Part shown: piece after piece, positions 12,022 to 20,018 of the stretch | Position numbering within the stretch: the first letter of the stretch is position 1 | How the letters are laid out: each line of letters opens with the position of its first letter | NCBI GenBank assembly: GCA_938075415.1 | Contig: CALJHC010000001.1 | Span: forward strand, 186,001 to 250,000 | Reading direction: 5' to 3' | DNA length: 64,000 bases | From: an uncultured Rubripirellula sp. | GTDB lineage: Bacteria; Planctomycetota; Planctomycetia; Pirellulales; Pirellulaceae | Made by a program: the position numbers and the translations under genes | The notes under the pieces: model-generated | What the model was told of the DNA's origin: nothing | Databases searched by the model: none | The model's input: only the letters and a program-made list of their open reading frames with translations

Positions 12022-13526
12022 GTGCGACCCCGGCGGAATGTGCACCGTCGCTTGAAAGTCAATCATTCGCGTTTGAATCGCTCGTTGCTGTCTCCGAGCA
12101 GACAACAAATGTATGGAGTCAATTACAACGCTTGCTGTTCTTGCAGGACTACAACACTCGAGTTGTTCTATTCGGTGCAGCAATGCTGGGAGGGGCTGCT
12201 GGTGTTGTGGGTGTTTTTACCCTGTTACGCAAGCGCGCCTTGATGGGGGATGCGATAAGTCATGCCACACTGCCTGGAATTACCATTAGTTTTCTCGCGG
12301 CAAGCATTTGGGGATTTGATGAAAAATCCTTACCCCTATTGTTAGTCGGCGCCACGGTAACCGGTCTACTGGGCGTTTCGACCATTCTGCTGCTTCGGGG
12401 TCTCACCAAACTGAAAGAAGACACGTCCCTGAGCATTGTGTTGAGTGTTTTTTTTGGTGCTGGTATCGCATTGCTGGGAATCATCCAGCAAATGCCCAAG
12501 GGACACGCCGCAGGTCTGGAATCTTTCATTCTTGGAAAGACAGCATCGATGGTGGTTAGCGACGCTCAACTCATCGCCGCCGCCTCGATCACTTGCTTGG
12601 CAGGCTGTTCCTTACTGTTTAAAGAACTGAAATTACTCTGTTTTGACGAGAATTTTGCTGGATCCCGTGGTTACCCCATCGTAAAGCTGGACCTTATTTT
12701 GATGGCTTCGGTCGTCGTCATCTCGATCGTGGGTTTACAGGCAGTTGGTTTGATCATGGTGGTTGCGCTACTCGTGACACCAGCAGCATCATCGAGATTC
12801 TGGACCGATGACCTAACGAAGATGACGCTCATTTCCGCCGGGATCGGAATGTTCAGCGGCGTGATTGGAGCGGCGGTTAGCGCTCTCTACCCGAGACTTC
12901 CATCAGGAGCAATGATCGTTCTTTTTTGTGCGACTTGTTTCATGATCAGCATGACACTGGGCGTCAAACGCGGACTGTTAGTGCGTTCTCTTCGGCGCCT
13001 CAAGATCAATCGATCCATCGGGCGGCAACACTTCCTCCGAACCATGTATGAAGTGATGGAGCAAAAACAACAGCTTGGCCTCGAACAATCAATCACAATC
13101 AATGATCTCCTGCCGGCAAGAAGCTGGTCAAAAAACCGTCTGGCAACCATTGTTTCTCGGTCTGCCAGAGAAGAATGGATTACCCGCATCCATCAGGAAG
13201 TACGATTCACAAAAAAAGGGCGGTTTGAGGCTGAGCGGTTAACTCGAGAACACCGACTATGGGAACTCTTTCTGATTCACCACGCTGATATTGCACCAAC
13301 TCGCGTGGATCGTGAAGCCGATCACATTGAACATGTCTTGGAACCGGAAATCGTTGCCGAACTTGAGTTACTGCTGATTGAGGACCAACGAGAATTGCCG
13401 CAAAGCCCGCATGGTTTTGATCATTGGAAACAAACTGACGATTCAAAAAATGGGAACCAGAAACCAAATGGCAACCAGAAACCATCAGCGGAACCACCAG
13501 TCTCTCGCGCAAGAACGGGCAAGTGA
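12018..13526 (+). CDS. mntC: Manganese ABC permease with C-terminal DtxR/MntR-like domain
   Basis: 502 residues. Residues about 45-320 are an ABC-3 type permease with eight or nine hydrophobic segments and the family signature ALMGDAISHATLPGI. After the last helix comes a cytoplasmic region (about 335-455) that copies the MntR layout: a winged-helix-like part (SITINDLLPARSWSKNRLATIV, RFTKKGRFEAERL) and then HRLWELFL and EADHIEHVL. H412, D435, E438 and H439 align with MntR ligands H77, E99, E102 and H103. The last 40 residues are Asn/Gln/Lys-rich. The fusion suggests that the pore subunit senses cytoplasmic Mn(II) itself, perhaps for feedback gating; that is inference. It overlaps mntB and mntD by 4 bp each. 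Confidence 0.9.
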   Translation: MSATPAECAPSLESQSFAFESLVAVSEQTTNVWSQLQRLLFLQDYNTRVVLFGAAMLGGAAGVVGVFTLLRKRALMGDAISHATLPGITISFLAASIWGFDEKSLPLLLVGATVTGLLGVSTILLLRGLTKLKEDTSLSIVLSVFFGAGIALLGIIQQMPKGHAAGLESFILGKTASMVVSDAQLIAAASITCLAGCSLLFKELKLLCFDENFAGSRGYPIVKLDLILMASVVVISIVGLQAVGLIMVVALLVTPAASSRFWTDDLTKMTLISAGIGMFSGVIGAAVSALYPRLPSGAMIVLFCATCFMISMTLGVKRGLLVRSLRRLKINRSIGRQHFLRTMYEVMEQKQQLGLEQSITINDLLPARSWSKNRLATIVSRSAREEWITRIHQEVRFTKKGRFEAERLTREHRLWELFLIHHADIAPTRVDREADHIEHVLEPEIVAELELLLIEDQRELPQSPHGFDHWKQTDDSKNGNQKPNGNQKPSAEPPVSRARTGK

Positions 13527-14854
13527 TGACACTGGACTTAAACTGGAACTGGATGCTTGATGGGTGGATCACCGCAGTTGCAGTGGTATGCGCCATAGCG
13601 TGCGCGCTTCTCGGCAACTTTCTAGTGCTCAGGCGAATGAGCATGCTTGGGGATGCAATCACTCACGCGGTCCTACCAGGATTGGCGGTCGCTTTTTTGA
13701 TCAGCGACAGTCGAGCAAGCTTACCCATGTTCATCGGTGCGGCGATTGTTGGTGTTTTAACCGCTTTCTTTACCGAGTGGATTCGACGCGCGGGCAAGGT
13801 GGATGAGGGGGCCTCGATGGGCGTCGTCTTTACGACACTCTTCGCAATCGGTTTGGTCATGATTGTTCAAACAATTGATCAAGTGGACCTCGATGCCAAC
13901 TGTGTACTCTACGGCTCCATCGAACTCACTCCGCTCGACACCATCGATGTTGCTGGCTGGCAGATCCCACGGGCATTTTGCACACTTTTTCTGGTCATGT
14001 TAATCAATTTGACCTTTGTGATTGTCTTCTACAAAGAGCTGAAAGTCACCTCATTTGACCCCAGCCTCGCTGGTAGCATCGGCTTCTCACCGGCCATCAT
14101 TCATTACGCACTGATGGTGTTGGTAGCCATCACTGCAGTGGCAAGTTTTGAGAGTGTCGGTAGCGTCCTTGTGGTTGCAATGATGGTGGTGCCTGCAGCC
14201 ACGGCGTATCTGCTGACACATCGGCTTCACATCATGATCTGCTTCAGTATTCTTGCGGCAATCATATCGGCTGTCGCCGGCCACGTTAGCGCGATTGCAA
14301 TTCCAGCATCATTTGGATTCCGAAGTACCTCAACCGCTGGAATGATGGCTGTCATCTCAGGCTTACTCCTATTCTTGGCAGCCATGTTCGCCCCTCGTCA
14401 AGGAATCGCAGTCAAACTATGGAACCAGCTCGCTTTAAGCTGGCATATCCTTGGTGACGACATCGTCGCGTTGCTTTATCGAGTTGACGAAAAACAGGCA
14501 AATCAACGTACCGAGAAAGCATGGATTCGAGAGGTGTTACTTTGCAGTCCTCTTTCTTTCACTGTGGTGATGACTTGGCTCCGAATACGTGGTGAAATTG
14601 TCATTAAAACCAATGAACTTGTTCTCACTGATCAAGGACAACACAGGGCCCAGAATCTGGTTCGCTCACATCGACTATGGGAGCAGTATTTGCTTGATCA
14701 GGTTGGGATCGATCCGAGTCGCGTCCACCCACAAGCTGAGCAAATGGAGCACTACACGGACAAAAAAATGCGTCAACAACTCCATCAGGTCACTGAGAAG
14801 CCCTCGATCGATCCCCACGGCAGTCCAATTCCTGAAGAACGTTCAACGAAATAG
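13523..14854 (+). CDS. mntD: Second manganese ABC permease with C-terminal DtxR/MntR-like domain
   Basis: 443 residues, overlapping mntC by 4 bp. The ABC-3 permease part is at about residues 10-295 (signature MLGDAITHAVLPGLAVAF). It is followed by a winged-helix-like segment (REVLLCSPLSFTVVMTWL, LTDQGQHRAQNL) and the dimerisation-type motif. H383 (SHRLWEQYL), E406, E409 and H410 (EQMEH) match MntR H77, E99, E102 and H103 exactly in kind. It is a paralogue of mntC, probably forming a heterodimeric pore, so the fused domains could pair as DtxR-type domains do. It is the last gene of the operon; inverted repeats follow the stop. Confidence 0.9.
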   Translation: MMTLDLNWNWMLDGWITAVAVVCAIACALLGNFLVLRRMSMLGDAITHAVLPGLAVAFLISDSRASLPMFIGAAIVGVLTAFFTEWIRRAGKVDEGASMGVVFTTLFAIGLVMIVQTIDQVDLDANCVLYGSIELTPLDTIDVAGWQIPRAFCTLFLVMLINLTFVIVFYKELKVTSFDPSLAGSIGFSPAIIHYALMVLVAITAVASFESVGSVLVVAMMVVPAATAYLLTHRLHIMICFSILAAIISAVAGHVSAIAIPASFGFRSTSTAGMMAVISGLLLFLAAMFAPRQGIAVKLWNQLALSWHILGDDIVALLYRVDEKQANQRTEKAWIREVLLCSPLSFTVVMTWLRIRGEIVIKTNELVLTDQGQHRAQNLVRSHRLWEQYLLDQVGIDPSRVHPQAEQMEHYTDKKMRQQLHQVTEKPSIDPHGSPIPEERSTK

Positions 14855-14857
14855 TTG

Positions 14858-14888
14858 ACATGAAAAATAACCTCGAAAATTTTCATGT
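14858..14888 (+). terminator. Possible stem-loop after mntD
   Basis: 9-bp inverted repeat acatgaaaa / ttttcatgt with a 13-nt loop, beginning 3 bp after the mntD stop. No T-tract follows, so it is a weak terminator candidate or an RNA-end stabiliser. Two more imperfect repeats follow: tgaggaa/ttcctca at 14888-14917, and gagtgaatcaa/ttgattgactc with one mismatch at 14936-14969. Confidence 0.35.
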
Positions 14889-15130
14889 GAGGAAATATTC
14901 TTACCAGTGGTTCCTCATCTAACTTCACACAAACAGAGTGAATCAACCCCTGAACAGTTTGATTGACTCACATGAAACTGATGAATCCGTTTGTCCCGTT
15001 CCAACCTTCCGGTGATGGAAAACACCGACTTACCCAGTGGTCATTAAAAACTGCTAGGCTTTTTTGAAACCAACTATCTCGACACACGAACTATCGTTAA
15101 CTCTCGCTCACCAAGAGGGGTGTCCCGGCG

Positions 15131-16741
15131 ATGAAACAAGCAGAAAATTGCCCGCAGAGAACGGGTTTTGCAATTCTCATTCTGCTATCCCTTCTTCTCG
15201 AGTTGAGTATCTGCCGAGCAGATACACCAAGACCAAATATTCTTTTGATCATGGCTGATGACTTGGGTTATTCGGATCTTGGTTGCTATGGAGGGGAGAT
15301 CAAAACACCGAATCTGGATTCGCTTGCCGCAGGTGGGGTTCGCTTCACGCAGTTTTACAATACCGGTCGTTGCTGGCCCACGCGTGCCTCTCTTTTGACG
15401 GGATTTTACCCGCATGGCATTCGACGGGACAAAGTGCAAGGCATCGCCAGCGGTAACCGAGGCGTTCGGCCTTCGTGGGCGCCCGTCATTGCCAGTCGCC
15501 TCAAGGCGGGCGGCTATCGTAGTTACCACACCGGAAAATGGCACCTCGACAGCATGCCTATCGCATCAGGTTTTGATCGGTCTTATTACCTGAAAGATCA
15601 ACATCGTTTTTTTAGTCCAACGCTGCATTGGAAAAATGACATTCCGCTTCCGCCTATTCCCAAGGGATCTGATTACTATGCCACGGTTGCATTGGGTGAT
15701 CACGTGCTTGAGTGCATCGATGATCACGTAACAGCACACCGCGACCAACCTTTCTTCCACTACCTTGCTTTCACCGCGCCTCACTTCCCGCTGCACGCCC
15801 TACCAAAAGACATTGAGCGATACCGCGATCGTTACAACATCGGCTGGGATTTGGTTAGGCAAACGCGGTGGGAGAAAATCCAATCGCTCGGACTGGTGCA
15901 GGCAGATCTTTCAAAAGTCATGCCCACCGTTGGGCCACCCTATCACTTTCCAGATGCATTGAAACAACTGGGTAAAAACGAAATCAGTCGCCCACTCAAG
16001 TGGGATTCGCTGACAGATACGCAGCAGGATTTCCAGTCAAGCAAAATGCAAATCCACGCCGCCATGGTTGACTGCATGGATCAGCAGGTTGGTCGAATCA
16101 TTCACAAACTTCGTGACCAGCACTTGCTTGATAACACCGTGGTGTTCTTCCTCTCTGATAACGGAGCGAGTGCAGAAATCATGGTTCGAGGAGATGGCCA
16201 TGACGCTGCGGCAGAAAGGGGATCTGCAGATAGCCACCTATGCTTGGGTCCTGGATGGTCAACGACTGCCAACACACCATTTCGGTACCATAAAACCTGG
16301 ACACATGAAGGCGGCACCGCGACACCACTCATCGTGCATTGGACCAAGGGAATTGAAGCGGTCGGGGCCATTCGCCATCAAGTGGGACACGTCATTGACC
16401 TTTGGCCGACCATCGCTGAAATAACTGGCGTTGACTCAGTGAGCACGGCGTCGGCCTTATTTCCACGACCTGGTAGAAGCCTGATTCCATTCTTAGATTC
16501 CGATCAAACAGAGCCGAGAACCATTTGGTGGTCACACGAGGCAAATCGTGCGTTGCGTATCGGAAATTGGAAAATTGCCGCAGCAGGCAATGAAGGCAGT
16601 TGGGAACTATACGATTTATCGACCGATCGAACAGAAACAACTGACCTTGCAGCGCAACACCCGGAGAAGGTCGAGGAGATGTCGATCGTTTGGAAAACGA
16701 TCAACACACAACAATCAAACTGGGCTCTGCAACCCAACTAA
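15131..16741 (+). CDS. Secreted arylsulfatase (motif CWPTR)
   Basis: 536 residues with a signal peptide (ILILLSLLLELSICRA) and a mature start TPRPNILLIMADDLGYSDLGCYGG, where the Asp pair binds calcium. Cys81 of C-W-P-T-R-A-S-L-L-T-G is the predicted formylglycine. HTGKWHLD and VVFFLSDNGAS are further sulfatase blocks. Length and domain order are usual for arylsulfatase A-like planctomycete enzymes. The gene stands alone; the next genes are on the opposite strand. The enzyme would act in the periplasm or outside on sulfated glycans; the substrate is unknown. Confidence 0.93.
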   Translation: MKQAENCPQRTGFAILILLSLLLELSICRADTPRPNILLIMADDLGYSDLGCYGGEIKTPNLDSLAAGGVRFTQFYNTGRCWPTRASLLTGFYPHGIRRDKVQGIASGNRGVRPSWAPVIASRLKAGGYRSYHTGKWHLDSMPIASGFDRSYYLKDQHRFFSPTLHWKNDIPLPPIPKGSDYYATVALGDHVLECIDDHVTAHRDQPFFHYLAFTAPHFPLHALPKDIERYRDRYNIGWDLVRQTRWEKIQSLGLVQADLSKVMPTVGPPYHFPDALKQLGKNEISRPLKWDSLTDTQQDFQSSKMQIHAAMVDCMDQQVGRIIHKLRDQHLLDNTVVFFLSDNGASAEIMVRGDGHDAAAERGSADSHLCLGPGWSTTANTPFRYHKTWTHEGGTATPLIVHWTKGIEAVGAIRHQVGHVIDLWPTIAEITGVDSVSTASALFPRPGRSLIPFLDSDQTEPRTIWWSHEANRALRIGNWKIAAAGNEGSWELYDLSTDRTETTDLAAQHPEKVEEMSIVWKTINTQQSNWALQPN

Positions 16742-17043
16742 AAGTCGCCCGACGCGAAATTATTTCCCTGCGGGATCTTGAGACCAACAGCCAACGAACA
16801 ACCGAGGATCAAAGCTCTGGAATCATTGACAAATCGACGATTCAAAAACATCGCAATCCGCCAAAGAGATTGACATGCGATAAAAATTGGCCAGAGGTAT
16901 TCACAACACGTCACCCTCACGAATCAACTTCAAAAAAGGGAAGCGATCAATCAGGTGACGGCAATGCATGCTGACTAGCACTCGACCGACATGGCAGAAA
17001 CAAGCGATAGCTCAAGAATCTCAAAAGTTAACGCGACAGTCGA
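16742..17043. other. Intergenic stretch between convergent genes
   Basis: About 300 bp between the sulfatase and the convergent oxidoreductase gene. Short overlapping plus-strand frames exist but lack ribosome sites or family resemblance. I see no clear hairpin with a T-tract. Confidence 0.4.
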
Positions 17044-18357
17044 TCATACTTTTGGTTCCCATCCCGGTTCATACTCCTTGGTCCAGAATGATTCGGCAGC
17101 CTCATTATTCTTAATACGGCCATTGGAAGGATCCAGATCAAGCACGCTGTTGGTGCGATAGGCAATGTTACCAAGGTGGCACAGGAGGGTGCTTTGATGG
17201 GCAATTTCAATATCAGCGTTCGGTAGACGCCCCGTTCTCACAGCATCCAAAAAGTCGGCAAAGTGAGCTTTGTCGCCCGCATCCCCGGTTCCAGTGTCAA
17301 TCTCTTTGCCTTTCAGGTCGTAGACGGTATAGCCAGCTCCCCTGATGACGATGGATCCTTCGGTTCCATGAAAACTGATCCCAAAACCACTGTCATGTGG
17401 ACCAAGTGGGGACCAACTAAGACCTTCCCACGTAATCGTCTTCTGCTCAGGAAAATCCATTGTCACCATCATTGTGTCAGGGGTTTCCTGATCATCTTCA
17501 TGGCGATACTTACCACCGCCGGCAGTCACACGAGACGGGTAGGAGACCTGCAACCCCCAACGAGCCACATCGATGGCGTGAATACCATTGTTACCTAGCT
17601 CTCCATTGCCCCAATCCCAATGCCAATGCCAGTTGTAATGGACCACATTATCTTTGTACTCCCTGCGTGCTACTGGTCCCTGCCAAAGATCCCAGTCGAG
17701 CCACTCAGGTATTGAAGCGGTCTTCCCGAATCCAATTCCCGGACGTCGATTGTTGTACCAAGTTCGTGAATACAGTGTTTTGCCAATGACGCCAGAGTGA
17801 ACCTTCTCGATGGCCTCTTGAATTCCGGACCAAGAGCGGCGTTGAGTTCCCATCTGAACAATTCGTTGATGATGCCTTGCAGCGGCTACCGCCATCTCTC
17901 CCTCGGCGGGCGTGTGACTACAGGGTTTCTCCACATAAACATGCTTACCGGCGGCACACCCAAGAATGGCAGCCGGTGCGTGCCAATGATTTGGCGTTGC
18001 CACAACAAGTACATCGATTGCCTTGTCATCTAATATCCGCCTGAAATCGCCGACCACCTTTGGTGCGCGACCCTGCTTATCACTGACAAGCTGCCCGACC
18101 CGCAATGCAGCTCGAGAATCAACATCGCAGACAGCGCCAATCTCGGTGTTGGCAGCAGCCATCATCCCATTAGCGATCGCGGCCCCGCGTCCATTGACCC
18201 CCATAATCCCGAGAACCACTTTTTCACCGGGTGAATCTCCAACAGCAACCTCGTCTTGCGCGGTCAGTGAACTCTGAAATGCTGATCCAGCAGCAATCGC
18301 AGCGGCAACACCTGATTTTAAAAACAGTCGCCGATCTCGTTCAATATTTTGGTCCAT
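17044..18357 (-). CDS. Gfo/Idh/MocA-family oxidoreductase with Tat signal
   Basis: 437 residues from the ATG at 18357 (MDQNIERDRRLFLKSG), preceded by AGAGG. An in-frame ATG at 18387 adds ten residues. The N-terminus is a twin-arginine signal (RRLFLK then AAAIAAGSAF), so the protein is exported folded. The NAD(P)-binding Rossmann motif is GIMGVNGRGAAIANGM. VYVEKPCSH is the conserved EKP block, and NHWHWDWGNGELGNNGIHAIDVARWG is represented by its core GNNGIHAIDVARWG. Such exported oxidoreductases are abundant in planctomycetes and usually act on sugars or sugar-derived compounds. It lies directly downstream of a DUF6807 gene on the same strand and probably forms an operon with it. Confidence 0.9.
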   Translation of the reverse strand: MDQNIERDRRLFLKSGVAAAIAAGSAFQSSLTAQDEVAVGDSPGEKVVLGIMGVNGRGAAIANGMMAAANTEIGAVCDVDSRAALRVGQLVSDKQGRAPKVVGDFRRILDDKAIDVLVVATPNHWHAPAAILGCAAGKHVYVEKPCSHTPAEGEMAVAAARHHQRIVQMGTQRRSWSGIQEAIEKVHSGVIGKTLYSRTWYNNRRPGIGFGKTASIPEWLDWDLWQGPVARREYKDNVVHYNWHWHWDWGNGELGNNGIHAIDVARWGLQVSYPSRVTAGGGKYRHEDDQETPDTMMVTMDFPEQKTITWEGLSWSPLGPHDSGFGISFHGTEGSIVIRGAGYTVYDLKGKEIDTGTGDAGDKAHFADFLDAVRTGRLPNADIEIAHQSTLLCHLGNIAYRTNSVLDLDPSNGRIKNNEAAESFWTKEYEPGWEPKV

Positions 18358-18419
18358 CGCTTCGCCTCTTGAATCACTTGACTGCATAAATATAAATCGC
18401 TCTCTGTCTCAAGATTGTA

Positions 18420-19337
18420 TCAATCCACACGACGCACCGTTGCCTCATAATGAGGTCGAGGGTCATTCATAATCTCTAACGGCGCTCGCTGGGCAAACAT
18501 ATCTGCAATTGACTTGGCTCGTCGGTGATCGACCTTACCAGAGTGTGCATGCAGCAAATAGCGCCATGTCACTGGCACCTCCTGACGCAGCAGAACTGGC
18601 TTGTCACGACAAATCGAAGCCCCCATCCAGCCATCATCACGAACATGCCACTTGCTGGGGAACGTCGAGTTTGATGGATGATCGAAGTAGGTGATCCCTT
18701 CGATGCAATCGTCTTTAACTTCTCCACTGTAATCAACCCATTCCAACGGTTGACCAAATAAATCCTGTTCACCTTGCCTCCCGCTCGATCCAGTCAGAAC
18801 ACCGTTACCAAAAACAGCAGAGATTTTTTTGGCAACACGCACTGCTAACAAACCAAAATTAGTTACCCCCAATTCAAGTGACTCTGAAGTCGAACGCAAG
18901 GAGGTTTGTATTTCCAGAAAAATCTCGTCATTAGATGCTGGTGCAAGGGAAACAACCAGGTCTTGCAAAATGAGTGGCTGCGGATCATGACCGTCATACC
19001 AAGCCAATTCAACTGCCATTAAGGCTTCCTGATCTCCATCGATATAAGCATGCCACTTTCGCTGCTCTATTCTCGCTGTTGTCTGATCGGACCAAAAGTC
19101 AATTCCCAGCACGCGATGATGGGCGAACCAAACTGAACGATGATGATCATGGTTGGAAGCCCCCGGGTGCCCCATCCGAGTAAGCGGTAGTCCAGAGGGT
19201 CCGAGCAACGGATAAAAAAATGGGCGAGGCGCACTTTTGGATGCGTTCCATCGTAAACGCTCGACACCATCAACTGCGAAAGCAACCTCCCTATCGGGTA
19301 ATGGAACTATCTGGCAGCGAGGCTTTGACGAAAACAT
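18420..19337 (-). CDS. DUF6807 (PmoA-like) family protein
   Basis: 305 residues from the ATG at 19337 (MFSSKPRCQIV; AGGG about 9 nt upstream). A longer in-frame start at 19370 adds a short hydrophobic segment (MVIFISIGLVS) that might act as an export signal, so the start is uncertain. The family shows in PFFYPLLGPSGLPLTRMGHPGASNHDHH (His-rich block after PLTR), HRSVWFAHHRV and GITYFDHPSN. The 'methane oxygenase PmoA' name for this family is an annotation habit; no function is proven here. It is followed after about 60 bp by the Gfo/Idh/MocA gene on the same strand, a pairing that suggests carbohydrate metabolism. Confidence 0.8.
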   Translation of the reverse strand: MFSSKPRCQIVPLPDREVAFAVDGVERLRWNASKSAPRPFFYPLLGPSGLPLTRMGHPGASNHDHHRSVWFAHHRVLGIDFWSDQTTARIEQRKWHAYIDGDQEALMAVELAWYDGHDPQPLILQDLVVSLAPASNDEIFLEIQTSLRSTSESLELGVTNFGLLAVRVAKKISAVFGNGVLTGSSGRQGEQDLFGQPLEWVDYSGEVKDDCIEGITYFDHPSNSTFPSKWHVRDDGWMGASICRDKPVLLRQEVPVTWRYLLHAHSGKVDHRRAKSIADMFAQRAPLEIMNDPRPHYEATVRRVD

Positions 19338-19495
19338 TGAAACCAACCCTATTGATATGAAGATCACCAAGATTCAGCAAACAAGATAACCTAGATCCCT
19401 CAGGACTGCTTCTCATCTGCCACGATTGACCAAACGTGTCACTTCTCGTCAATAGCTTCTCAGCATCTTGAAAATAAACTCGAAAAGGCAGACCG

Positions 19496-19951
19496 ATGAC
19501 ACAATCACCGACATCCATTCGCAACATTGAGGACAAAGAGGCACCTAATTTCGTCAAGCAGGATCAGAAATTGCCCCGATTGCCTTCACCAGATCGGGAC
19601 CAACAGCAAGCAAATTATCGCCAAAAACCAGAGGAATCACGAAACTTACCCTTCGATAACGCTATCGCCACCAAGTGGTTAATTGAGGGCCCAAGTCTTC
19701 CCCAACCAAAGCACCAGGCAAAAGCCTCAGAGCGTCGTCGTTTTCTACAAATCGGCACAGGTCAATGGACTGCTTTGGAATACGCAACTCAGTTTCCCCG
19801 ACGGCAAACGGCGATTATTTACGCAAGAGAATTTGGCCTGCTCGCCGCAGCGATAGCGAGCGTGGTCGCTGTCTCAGTCAATCACGAACCCGTGAATTCA
19901 ATATCAACCCAAAGCAATCCGTCATTTTCACAACAAGCAAATTCGTCATGA
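19496..19951 (+). CDS. Small hypothetical protein with C-terminal hydrophobic segment
   Basis: 151 residues, starting at an ATG preceded by a weak GGCAG. The first two thirds are polar and rich in Gln, Pro and charged residues. A basic stretch (KASERRRFLQ) precedes one possible membrane helix near residues 112-130 (EFGLLAAAIASVVAVSV), followed by a Ser/Asn-rich tail. I do not recognise a family. It lies 68 bp before the TPR-redoxin gene on the same strand. It could be a tail-anchored protein or a chance open frame. Confidence 0.4.
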   Translation: MTQSPTSIRNIEDKEAPNFVKQDQKLPRLPSPDRDQQQANYRQKPEESRNLPFDNAIATKWLIEGPSLPQPKHQAKASERRRFLQIGTGQWTALEYATQFPRRQTAIIYAREFGLLAAAIASVVAVSVNHEPVNSISTQSNPSFSQQANSS

Positions 19952-20018
19952 CGCGGACAGATTGCTGAAATAGCACGTTTTTGAGTGACTTGAAGTGAAT
20001 CATGGGGAGCGATGATCA

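Noticed and set aside
15185-15544. 119-codon minus-strand frame antisense to a sulfatase
   Set aside because: Lies within a strongly supported sulfatase (formylglycine motif, signal peptide) on the other strand.
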